Shown piece by piece: positions 40,917 through 52,410 of a DNA stretch of 64,000 nucleotides. The position numbers and the translations under genes were made by a program. Origin of the DNA: Tanypteryx hageni (lineage: Eukaryota; Arthropoda; Insecta; Odonata; Petaluridae); the NCBI GenBank assembly GCA_028673005.1, contig CM054116.1:145511173-145575172 (forward strand). Reading direction: 5' to 3'. Within the stretch, counting starts at the first letter, position 1; each line of letters begins with the position of its first letter. A model generated the notes under the pieces. That model worked only from the letters and a program-made list of their open reading frames with translations, ran no database searches and was not told where the DNA came from.

Positions 40917-41419
40917 TTTTGAAAGTAATTTAAGGAAATGTTATTCTGTTTTGTTAGGGTACCATTTTCATTACGAATTTTTTAAAGAAATGTTATAACC
41001 TTCTTACGCTAGGTTTTGATTTTCTGTTATGCATTTCGAACGTAATTAATAAAATAAATCTTACCACATTATAGCGTTTTTTTTGCGGCTTGGAAATGTC
41101 TGCAGCACAACCCAAGAAAACATCCGTGCATCACGTACTCAACATTCCATTTCACTAGTAAATTCATTAAAATTAAAGCATTTCCTTGGAATGAATAAAA
41201 GAAGATCAAAAATGTGCTGGGGGTCAACTGCACAATTGCCGAAAGAAGTGTTATCGCTTTGAAATGCTGGGTTTTCATTTGCTATTACGCATATTGAAGA
41301 TAATTAAAATAATTTTTTTTCTCTTTATGATGCCAGGTTTTCATTTGCTGTTTCGGTTTCTTTTATTTCTTGTTAAACTGCATTATTTATAATACCTAAG
41401 AAACAGTACGCAAAACTTT
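40917..41419. other. AT-rich stretch without recognised feature
   Basis: I see no gene or repeat in this stretch. The next CTAG-ended element begins around 41420, without a clear 5' border. Confidence 0.5.
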
Positions 41420-44400
41420 TTTTTTCTTAGGTAGAATTTTGTGCAAAACCGACTAGAAAAAGCGAAAATCTTTAAAAAGTGCAACAATGCGGCCGCTAAA
41501 AATTCGCAATTGTTTAAACAAATTTTCATGGTTTATGTATTTCCAAATGTGCTACGGAGTTGAAATTTTTTTTGTAAGTAAAATTCTTAAAAAAACGAAA
41601 TAGGGATCATACAAATTTTGATATTTTAATTTGTTTGGCAGTAAAAAATTCTTAAAGTTTAAACAAATAGATAGCTGTTTAGGTACTATGGGATGAGCTA
41701 GGAAGCTGAAATTTTCAAATTATTTACAGAATAGTGAATTTGCACAAACAAACATTTAAATTTTACCATATATGACATGCGGCGGCCGTTAAAAATTATT
41801 TAAATTTAAACAATTAGAAAAATATTATTTTACTTCTAGAATTGTTACAATTTTAAAATTTGGCTAAAATGTGTAGCATCATTACCCCATAATGAAGAAA
41901 GTGTAAAAATTTTAAAATTGCAACATTTGGGGATTGTTTTAAACTATTATTTTTACATGTGGGAAAAACGAAGATTGCTGCGGAGGTGAAATATTTAGAA
42001 TTAAAAATATATGTGTAATGATGAAATATGAAAAATGAATGTCTTTTTATGTTGAGATGAAATGCTTGCAGTATGCAAGCACCAACTACTAGTATGTTAT
42101 ATCCTCCTCCTCCTCTGTAAGGAACGTCTATATATAATGATATCCTCCTCTGTAAGAGTCGTCGATATATAATGATAACAGTTATGTTAAGTTAAGTAAA
42201 ACTCAGCGCATTTAAACTAACAAACAATTGAAAAGCTCCAACCAAGTGTTGTTGCGGCTGCATTAAACTTTTGAAGTTTAAACAATTAAATAAATATTAT
42301 TTCACTTCTAGATGTGCTACAACTTCAAATTTGACAAAAATGTGTGGAATTAGCACCTTGCATTTGATAAAGTATAATATTCTTAAAATTGCAAATTATG
42401 GCATTGTTTTAATCAAATATTGTTCAATAAGTAAAGATAGAAATTGGGTGCAGAGGTGAAAAATTTTGAATTAAAAAAATATTGCTAATAATGCCATATC
42501 TCTGTGAAATATTAATGTTTATCAGGGTCAGATGAAATGCTTGCAGAATGCAAGCACCAACTACTTGTATCCTTATATATAGACGTTTCTTACATAGGAG
42601 GAGGAGGACAAATGCAAAACCGACTCGAAAAAACGTAAATCTTGAAAAAGTGCAACAATGCGGCCGCTAAAAATTTGCAATTGTTTAAACAAATATTCAA
42701 GTTTTATGTACTTCCGAATGTGCTACGGAGCTGAAACTTTTTTATAGGCAGGATTCGTAAAAAACGAAATAGGGATTGTAGAGTTTTTTAAAATTTGTTT
42801 GGCAGTTAAAAAATCATATAGTTTAAACAATTAGGTGGATGCTTAGAAACTACGCCACAAGTTGGGGATCTGAAATTTAATTATTTAATTATTTAGAGGT
42901 TAATCTATGTAAACGAATGAACATTTCAATTTATCCATACAGTTGTTATTTTGGCCGTTATAAATTATTTAAATTTAAACAATTAGATAAATGTTATTTC
43001 ACTTTTAATGTAAGCACCTTTTACTAGTATGTTATATGTTTTACTAGTAGAAAGTGCTTGCATACTGCAAGCATTTCATCTCACCTTGAAAAAACATTAA
43101 TTTTTCAAAGAGATATTTCATCATGAGGAATATTTCTTTAATTCCGTAGATTTCTCCTCAGGATCGGTTTTCGTTTTTTCATTATGTAACAATAATGGAG
43201 TTAAACAATCACTAAATTTTACAATTTTAGGAATATTATACTATTCCTACATTGGGCTCATATTTCCACACCTTTCTGCCAAAATTTTAATTTATAGCAC
43301 AATTAGAAGTGAAATTACATTATTCTAAATGTTTAAATTTAAATAATTTTTAACGGCCGCAATAACAAATTCATGGATAAATTAAAATGTTTATTCGTTT
43401 ACATAGACAATATTCTAAACAATTCAAAAATTTTAGCTCTCTAACTTGCCGCGTAGTGCCTAAACATTTACCTATTTGCTTAAACTTTAAGAATTTTTAA
43501 CTGCCAAACATGAAAATATCAAAAATTGTATAATCCCTATTTCGTATTTTTACAAATTCTACCTATCAAAAAAATTTCAGATCCGTAGCACATTCGGCAT
43601 TACATAGACCTCAAAAATATGTTCAAATATTCGCGAATTATTAGTGGTCGAATTTTTTAACTTTTTAAAAAATTTCTTTTTTTCTGTGTATAATTTGCTA
43701 CAAAATGATTTCAAGAACTGCTTTAATGTACAAATAGGGTTAAAACAACCCCTAAAAATTAACAATTTTGAAGTTTTCGATTTTAATAGTTGGTTATTAG
43801 AAAGGTTCTATAAACCTGCAAAATTTCAGCTTCCTAAACCTATTAGATTGGTCTACACAATGGGATCTTTTTCCCATGCTAACTAATGGGAGATATTCCG
43901 GGATCTCTGGAGTCGAACCCAGGACACTGTAAGCAAAACTAACAATTATTCTTAATACATATTAGCAACACTGAAAATTTCATTTTTCTAGCTTACGGGA
44001 AAGTGCCCATAATTAATTTACAAAAATGGCGCAATGCTTTTCTTATGGGAAAAAACGCAGTTTTCGGAATTTTTGGAGTCGAACTCATGTCACTTAGGTG
44101 AGAAGTCTCATTTTTCTGTAGGTTTCTTTATCATTTCTACAGAAACTGAAACTTTTAGCTGCATGCAAGCACCAACTACTAGTTATAAATAGACGTTTCT
44201 TATAGAGGAGGAGGATACTAATGTTTAGACACTTCCAGATGAGCTGGAGATTCAAAATTTTTTTCTTAGGTAGAATTTAGTGCAAAACCGACTAGAAAAA
44301 ACGAAAATCTTGAAAAAGTGCAACAATGCGGCCGCTAAAAATTCGCAATTGTTTCAATAAATTTTCAAGGTTTATGTATTTCCGTATATTCTACGTAGCT

Positions 44401-45757
44401 GAAATTTTTTTAGAGATAGAAATTGTAAAAAAACGAAATAGGGATTATACAAATTTTGATATTTTGATTTGTTTGGCCGTTAAAAATTCTTAAAGCTTAA
44501 TCAAATAGGTAAATGTTTAGATACGGTGTGAGTTAGAGAGCTGAAATTTTCAAGTTAATTAGAGTTTACTCCATTTAAACGAATAAACATTTCATTTTAT
44601 CTATGAAATTCTTATTGCGGCCGTTAAAAATTATTTTAATTTAAACAATTAGATAAATGTTATTTCACTTCTAAATGTGCTACAAATTTAAAATTTGGCA
44701 TAAATGTGAGGTGTTATTAACACAATGCGGAAAACGTATAATATTCATAAAATTGCAAAAATTAGCAATTGTTTTACACCATTATTGTTCCATAAGGAAA
44801 AAATGAAATTTGGTCCCTAGGAAAAATCTTTCGAATTAAAGAAATATTTCCCATGATGAAATATCTCTCTAAAAAAATTAATGTTTTTTCAAGGTGAGAT
44901 GAAATGCTTGCAGTATGGAAGCACCTTTTACTAGTATGTTATATCCTCCTCCTCCTCTGTAAGGAACGTCTATCATTATATATCGACGTTTCATACAGAG
45001 GAGGAGGAGGAGGAGATAACATATAACATATAGGAGGATACTAATGTTAAGGCACTTCCAGATGAACTGGAGATTCGAAATTTTTATCTTAGGTAGGATT
45101 TTGTGCAAAACCGACTAAAAAAACGAAAATATTAAAAAAGTGCAACAATGCGGCCGCAAAAAATTTGCAATTGTTTAAACAAAATTTCAAGGTTTATGTA
45201 TTTCCAAATGGGCTACGGAGCTGAAATTTTTTTAGAGGTAGGATTTGTAAAAAAACGAAATAGGGATTTAAAATTTTTGAGATTTTTATTTGTTTGGCAG
45301 TTAAAAATTCTTAAAATTTAAACTAATAGGTAGATGCTTAGACACTACGCCGCAAGTTAGGGAGCTGAAATTTTGAAATTATTTAGAGATTAGTCTAAGT
45401 AAACGAATAAACATTTCAATTTATCAATAAATTGTTATTTTGGCCGTTAAAAATTATTTAAATTTAAACTATTAGATAAATTTTATTTCAGTTCTAATTG
45501 TACTATAAATTTAAAATTTGGCAGAAATGTGTGCCATTATTAACTCAATGTGGGAAAAGTATAATATTTCGAAAATTGCAAAAATTAGTGAATGTTTTAC
45601 TACATTATTGTTCCATAATGAAAAAACAAAAACCCATCCAGAAGAGAAATCTTTAGAATTAAAGAAATATTTCTCATGATGAAATATCTCTCTGAAAAAT
45701 TAATGTTTTTTTCAAGGTGAGATTAAATGCTTGCAGTATGCAAGCACCTTCTACTAG
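41420..45757. mobile_element. Cluster 2 of AT-rich CTAG-ended elements (Helitron-like, unproven)
   Basis: Seven termini of the family seen at 18560-21140 occur here. Plus-oriented ends are at 42089-42092, 42564-42567 (CTTG variant), 43024-43027, 44179-44182, 44931-44934 and 45754-45757, and a minus-oriented end is at 43044-43047. Every end is followed by T (or preceded by A on the other strand). The unit starts, where kept, near gatactaatgtttaggcactt and ccagatgagctgg. Units are separated by palindromic spacers built from cctcctcctc-tgtaaggaacgtc. No transposase or helicase coding remains. Confidence 0.5.
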
Positions 45758-45767
45758 TATAAAGCTA

Positions 45768-47430
45768 CTTGTGCCTCACTCACTCACTGACACAAAAATC
45801 TTAGGTACTTCCAGAAAGGCGAAAAATCTGAAGTATGGCATGTAGGTAGGTCTAGTGGCACAACCGACGAGAAAAATCAAAAAGCACAAAAAATGTAATA
45901 TTTAAGGGATTTTTAAACCCCAATGTTCCATTTCAATACCGCATAAGAAAAGCATTGGATGCAGTGCAAGGCTTTCTAAAAATGCATTTTTAAATTACTT
46001 AAAATTGGGGTACGAATTCGGGAAAAGATCAATTGTCTAGCTGAAAGAACAGAGTTCTTAAGTTTTTAAGGCCCAATTCAAATATTTTCCGAACTAGCGT
46101 GACTATCTGCTTTAAATCGGAAAAAAGGTGCGAATTTTTCCTCTTTTCAACAATGGAAATGTGTAAAAATCATAGAAACGACGTCATTGCTTTTAAAGGG
46201 ACCTTTAATGCTTGTAATGGAAATTAAAGACGTTTTAATACTTTTAATGGAAATTAATGCCGTCGTAACGAATTATTGTGGATATACTATCTTAAATGAT
46301 GCCAGGGAAATGTTAAATTCTCATTTACCCATTTATTTTCTAATCAGCTGTAATTAATAGAAAACTATTTAAAACATACCTCACTTGAGTAAAGTAGTTG
46401 TAATATTACACGTTTACGTTCCGTTCTCCGTCGTAGATAATCCATTTCCTTCAGCTTGCAAAATGCTGCATCCACATGTGACGGCAATAACCGTATTATT
46501 CATGGTTATAGCTGATCTTATTTACTTCACTTACTGCGAAGATTGTTCGCGTTGACAAAAATAACGCATGAATTTCTCTAAGATCTGAGCGAATGACGAC
46601 ATTCTTGTTTGATTTTCTTGATAACGGCTACTCTTACGATAAAAATGTGTAACGGACGGACAGACGGACGAACGGACGGATGGACAGACGGACGGACGGA
46701 CAAACAGACGGACATACCGAAGCTAATAGGCGCTCATGCTGGAAGCGAAACGTGCCTAAAATCTATTTTCGTACAACCTAAGGTGTCCCACGCCTCGTTC
46801 GAAGGTATTTATAGAAAGGCTTGAGATCTGAAATTTAGCATATGCTGGTCGGTCATAGGCCACAACCAAAATTTGAAAAATTTACATTTTGAGGTTTCTG
46901 TGTATTTCCTTCCTTACGATTTATGTAATCATGTCAAAAAGAGAAATATTAATGTCTTAGTATAATGTCTACCAACTGAAATGCCAGTCGTGATACCAAG
47001 GAAATATCGAATGTTTGATTCACCGATTAATTTCCTTATCAATTGTAATTAATAATACAATCGACTATTACTTAAAACATATCTTACTTTCAAAATTATT
47101 TATTAATTATCGTACTCGAATAGTTGTAATATAATCTGTATGTTCACGTACTACCTGCATCGTAAATTACCCATTTCTTTTCACTTACAAACGTTGTGTA
47201 CACGTAAAGAAAATAGACGTATTTACGTTCATTTCTTCCTCGTAGATAATCCATTTCCATTCATTTTCCAAATGTTGCGTGCGCACGAAAAAATTAATCT
47301 ATCTATTGATACCCGCAAAAACTTTTGCGAAGTCAGTCAGAAATCTGCATGTCTTAACATGCAGTCTCACACAGTTCGAAGATCGATTAGCCTTGCAATT
47401 ACCTATGACTCGTCTGTGAAAATGAGGTTC
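45768..47430. repeat. Two diverged ~1-kb tandem copies
   Basis: Sequence at about 45803 (aggtacttccagaaaggc) recurs at about 46804 (aggtatttatagaaaggc). Later landmarks also recur in order: cagctgtaattaatag (46343) with caattgtaattaataat (47040), agttgtaatattacacg with agttgtaatataatctg, and cgtagataatccatttcc at 46433 and 47240. The copies are old. A gacggacggac tract lies inside the first. Confidence 0.5.
46648..46711. repeat. (GACG)n tetranucleotide repeat
   Basis: Degenerate cggacggacagacgg units run for about 60 bp. Such tracts commonly occur inside dispersed arthropod repeats. Confidence 0.85.
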
Positions 47431-48725
47431 ACTTAATAACGGAGTGAAACTAAATTATGATGGCTGCAACAACAATTTAACTCAATGAATTATAAAAAAG
47501 ATATACCGCATTTCCATCTCGTGCATTCCGTCAGCCAAACCGACTTCTTACGCCGGTGTTTAACGTGGAATATACGGAAAATGCTATCAACTGGCAAGTA
47601 ACGGAAGAAGAAACTGCAAAAGTGTTTTCTTTTACTTTTTTAAACGCATATATCTCCACTGTTTTTGAGAGTTGGGCCTTGTCACTTTCGCTATTTCCGC
47701 TATGTAACGAATATTATCGAGCCGGGGAATTTGATAAAACCGATAAAATCGTCGATTCGAAATTCGTAAATCCACTCGTACTTCTACCATAACAACTAAT
47801 TACGCAGCGAGTTTGCTTCAGTCCTCCCCCAACAACCCCTCACTTGGACGAAAATACAATTCCATGGGCCTGCTTACCCTATCATCACGATGAATGTGAC
47901 TGTTAAATAACAATGGCGAATTATAATAGTACTTTCAAACGCGGAATAATCTTTGTTAACTCCGGTCGATACGCAAGAATGCGTAGTATTTTATACAATA
48001 ATAAACCCTGAAGGCTGAGGTGGTGTCACGACAGGAATAGGTCACCGACTGACATAACATTCACGTAGGTATGAAGTTAAAATTCAGTCTGCCGCGAAAG
48101 CGGCGCCGCTCAAATTTTTGGAATACTTCTGGAAATGACTGTACATTCTCTGTGTATAGTTTTGTGCAAGTTGTACTCCTTTCATTTCTGCCTCCATAGC
48201 CCCATTTTCCAACTGCGCTCTCATCATCCTATTGCTCTCCTACCTTCACGTTGAAATCATCTCTTGACCACTTTTAGATGGAAGCTTCTTTTGTCATGCA
48301 GTTCTTTAATTTCTTGTTAAACATCGTCCATTTACTCACACGAGTATGATAAAATAGACTCGTAGACTTGGACAATTTGTAATTGATAACTCTTGTTTTC
48401 ATGAAGCACTAGTCTAGCTATTTACTGGAATGAACTGTCTATGGTCAGGACGTTTCTTTTCGATCTTTTGTTGACGATGAATCCAATTATTAATTTATTC
48501 GGTTAAATGTAGATATAGAGGGCCTCGCGGCGGTCAATCCCTTGGACCGTCATTAGTAGGCGAGATTCTTCAAGTCTCCGGCTCCTCGACTCCTGAGCTC
48601 ACCCCTCCCAGCAGGATATCCCATGACTGCGTGTGCGAGTGCGCGTGCGTGTGTGTGCGTATTAAAAGCAGGCTTCGACTGACATAGTTACTCTATTTAC
48701 GTAAAATATTTGAAGGAATTATATA
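47431..48725. other. Unassigned sequence
   Basis: The open frame at 47556-47792 (+) has no recognised domain. A GC-richer patch at 48520-48660 ends in a short gtgcgtgtgtgtgcgt run. Confidence 0.4.
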
Positions 48726-48728
48726 GCT

Positions 48729-49011
48729 GTGGCCTCGGATAGTATTTTAAATAGGTCTATACATTTATCTTTAAATTGCATTTATAGATCCAAACAAATC
48801 TTTTGTAACTCGATACCAAAAAATACGTTGTCGCTTAAGAGCACTTTCGGATTATCATTTGATTTTGAATTCTTATTTCACCAACTCTCCCACAATGCTG
48901 ACGCCGTGGACGATTATTTTGCCAGCGTGTTCTTTCGCCCCGTTTCCCCAATAGCCTCTTCGAATTCCCTGTCTACGGTTGTAAATTTCAGTCCTCCCTT
49001 AACTAATTCAC
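48729..49011 (+). pseudogene. Possible LINE linker remnant
   Basis: The open frame contains HNADAVDDYFASVFFRPVSP, similar in pattern to the A-DAFNDYFASVF segment that lies between the endonuclease and RT in many CR1/Jockey-type proteins. No RT or endonuclease is recognisable around it, so this is a weak assignment. Confidence 0.25.
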
Positions 49012-49165
49012 GCACAAACTTTTATTCGGATCCGAGACGCGCTCAGAGACGCAGCAAGCGAATGCCTCGACCCGTTCCATAGCGTGCATTTAGCAAGACG
49101 CGCGAATCACGGGAAGAAGCCGAGCATACCGACCGCCGCCGACCGATTAAAACTTTCCGAGGGCG
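49012..49165. other. GC-richer unassigned sequence
   Basis: This is a short CpG-containing patch with no recognised feature. Confidence 0.35.
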
Positions 49166-49169
49166 TAAA

Positions 49170-49530
49170 AGTGGTGACCCATTCTCTCTCTCTCTCTATG
49201 TGACACCAGCAGATTGCCGCCTCCCAGGCAGCCGCGGGAAAATGAAGACAACTTAAGATTTACCGATTCGCAGTTTCCGTTTCCGCATATCCCGAAGGGC
49301 GGGAGAGGAAGATGGATTCCCACGCTGGTGAAGGGAGGCCGCACCAAGGTGCACGTGGTTCCCACGGAGGGGGGAGATGATGGATGAGGAGTTGTGGGTA
49401 GAGTGGGAGAGAGGGGGAGGTGATGGAGTAGGAGGAGGTGATGGAGTAGGGGGAGGGTGTAGAGTGGGAGGGGGGAGAGAAGGGGTAGATGATGGAGGAG
49501 GGGGTAGATGATGGGGAGAAGGGTAGAAAC
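49170..49530. repeat. GA-rich degenerate tandem repeat
   Basis: From about 49350 the plus strand is built from variants of ggagatgatggagtaggagg and ggtagatgatggggag. These give open frames on the minus strand that are Pro/Leu-rich artefacts. Confidence 0.7.
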
Positions 49531-51940
49531 GGCGTCAGCTGCCCAAAGATACATAGCCACAGGTATCCTTGGATGCCGGTGGCCGTGAAAGGGAAATTAC
49601 GCGAGGTCTGAGGATTATGGCCGCAAACGATCCCTCGGGGAATGCGACGCACCTCTTAATTCCCGCGATGACGTCACGCGAGGGCATGCGCAGAGCGGTC
49701 GATGCACAATGTCTCTGGCATTTACATTACTACTCGTAAGTCGCCAATAGTGTTTCGTAGGGACTGCCATTATTCCAAACATTCACTTTAGCTAAAGCCT
49801 ATCTTATCACGTCTGGGAAAAATGACCCGTGTGATATCTCTCGTTTTTAGCAATAATTTAGTCGTGTTTTCTAGCACGCTACGATCCAGCCCCGCGTTCA
49901 CTAATAGCACCGGTGGGCGCAACTAAGCTGCAAACGTCTTCAACGGATTCGGAGGTATAAAACTTTTCGAAGAGTTTCTTCTTGTACTCCATTCTTCCTC
50001 ACTTAATGGTTATCCATTTCATGCCTCTCAGAATCTCTGATACGCTTGCGTCGTATCGTTACTCTCCCTTTCCAAATCTAGCCGTTTTGCGACAGGTCAT
50101 TTAGGTCCTTCTCCAAAGGGTCCTAGCCAGCGCAGAGTATTCCACGAGTTAAGAAAAATGAGACAAATTGCCGACAATGTTTTCCAACGAATGACTGGAT
50201 GGAGATGACAATCGTTTAGATTTTCGGCCGATGACTCCATTCTGTGGGCTACTGTAGCTGAAAAATACAAGCAGAACATTTTTTAATTCATGACTTTGTA
50301 CCGGAATCTGTTACCATAGTCATTAACCTTTAAAATGATTACTTTTCGGATTTTCATTGTTTTTATTACCAGATACTAAGTTACTCTTCTTAAAATATTG
50401 TTTGCCTAATTTATTAACCTATTTACTCCGTTTTCACAAATGACAGTTTTTAATATGACAATAATTCAGTAATCTATTAGTGCAGTAAAATCTCATTACA
50501 ACGGACTTCTTGGATGTAAAAATCATTTCGTTGTGCTGAAATTTAGTTCTGACGGATATTTCTCATTAATTGTTAATCGCAATACCTATTATTTATTCAA
50601 TTAAGTCCTTCTACACGTTTTAAATATACCTACATTAATAGTAATTTGAGTCGTTATTAAATATCAGCTATAAAATCAATAAAGGGCCAAAGTACGTAAA
50701 TAAATGAGTAAAAGTAAAGCATATTGAATTTTTTTGTTTTATTATAAACAAATTTTCATTGATAAATAACAATAATACAGTTGCAGTCAGAAGAAATAAA
50801 AATTATCGTTACTATTTAGTATCAATAGAAAATACAAAATATAGTGACCTTTTATTTTCATTTGCTGATATGTATGATTTTAGATTTTACTAAACATTTG
50901 TTTGCATGTATCACTTACTATACTTGAATATCTTTAATCTGGCAATAAACTTCGCCATTATCATAACAGGTTGAAACAAGAATGGAAAGGTGTACTCCAT
51001 GTCGGAGTGCACCGTGTTTCCAGATGCCTTCTTTGAGATCGACAAATTTTAGTAAAACTCTCCGATACCAAATTTAATTCAAATATATCCAGCGGTTCCC
51101 GAGATGTAAAATTTTTAATAATTTTTGGAATGAACAAAATAAGATGGAAAATCTTATAATTACATTAATACGTTAATTTCCTTTTTTTAATTTATCGTAA
51201 ACCTTACGTTTTACGGGAAAAAGTATTTGACAAAAATTGCATTTAATTATTTTATTTAAATTTGTTCTCAATTTCTTTCTCTCAGATGAGTATTTAACGA
51301 GATTCTGGCGAAGTACGTTGTAAACCACATGTAGGTCTTCATGTAAAGTGGTCTTAATAACTGTCCGATTTTAACCAAAATTGCAATCGGTAGATTTTAG
51401 CAAAACTCTCAAATACCAAATTTCATCGAAGTACGTCCAGCGGTTCCCGAGTTTAAACATGCGGACGGACAGACGGAAACGACCTCCCCTTATGTGCGTT
51501 CACTTCGTGCAAGGAACGCATAAAAACGACCCACTCTTTGAATGACCGCGATTTTTTCTTTGCTGATTATTTTGGGTTGCTTCATTCAATTAACATTCTC
51601 TTCACCATAAGAATCTAAGCCATTCCATTCATATTTTTACACAATCGTCCGTGCTTTCAACTATTTCTTTGCCTGTTAATTCGTGAGTAATGAGTAAACC
51701 GCGGCTTACAGAGATGCATTCCTTAAAATCTAACTCATTTTGGACACCTGCCGCCACAGGGCACGCTGATTTCCAGTTTTAGGCGTTCTTTAACATAAGT
51801 AACAAGTTAGGATAGTGTACAGTGTATTCCAAATATGCGAAACACCATGACACGATTATATCTCTATGCCTACTAAAAAGGTCTTCCTTCACCTAAGTTG
51901 GTCCATTTATAAATGTATTTACGTAATTTTAGTACTATGA
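49531..51940. other. Unassigned sequence with old repeat traces
   Basis: At 50483, cagtaaaatctcattacaac and ggacttc resemble a Tigger-type end without a partner. Around 51040-51110 and 51395-51450, the phrase aaactctc-ataccaaattt... ccagcggttcccgag appears twice, the second followed by ggacggacagacgg. Both are typical pieces of dispersed arthropod repeats. No gene is recognised. Confidence 0.4.
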
Positions 51941-52120
51941 TATGGAGGTGTAGTGGTTAGCGTGTCGGCTTTCCATTACAAAGTCCCAGGGTTCAAACAC
52001 CGAGAATGGAGGTTTTATAAAAAGCTATAATTTGTGCCTGGCAGTAGGCAGCAATACTGCCAGTATGGTATAGAGCCGAAAACAAATTATGTTGACTGGG
52101 TCTATATCCAATACAGCTGT
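51941..52120 (+). mobile_element. tRNA-derived SINE
   Basis: The sequence tgtagtggttagcgtgtcgg (A-box region, 51949-51967) is followed about 25 bases later by cccagggttcaaacaccg (B box, 51985-52001). The spacing fits a tRNA-like head. A non-tRNA body leads into the 5' region of the RTE copy, and the two may share sequence there. It is not a functional tRNA because the arms do not pair well. Confidence 0.55.
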
Positions 52121-52410
52121 AGGCGTGATCGGGACGATTTTAACGGCTACAGTACTGTGATGTGGAAAGCAAGAGGGAAACTACAACAGTACAATCCCTA
52201 GTAATGATTATATAGTTGGGCAATATGAGTTCTCTCGAGGTAAAACAATCCGGAGGTAAAATAGTCCCCAATCTGATCTCCGGGCGGGGACTGCGTTGGG
52301 AAAAACATTTGTCGAAAGTCATTTACGAATAGGCACTTGGAACGTAAGAACTATAAGAAAGCTAGAGAACTTGAAAGAAGAAATAAAGTTGACTTAGGAC
52401 TGAGCGAAAC

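Noticed and set aside
51941..52010. A functional tRNA gene on the plus strand
   Set aside because: The box spacing is right, but the T arm is poorly paired (cagggttcaaacaccg) and there is no acceptor stem. A tRNA-derived SINE is more likely.
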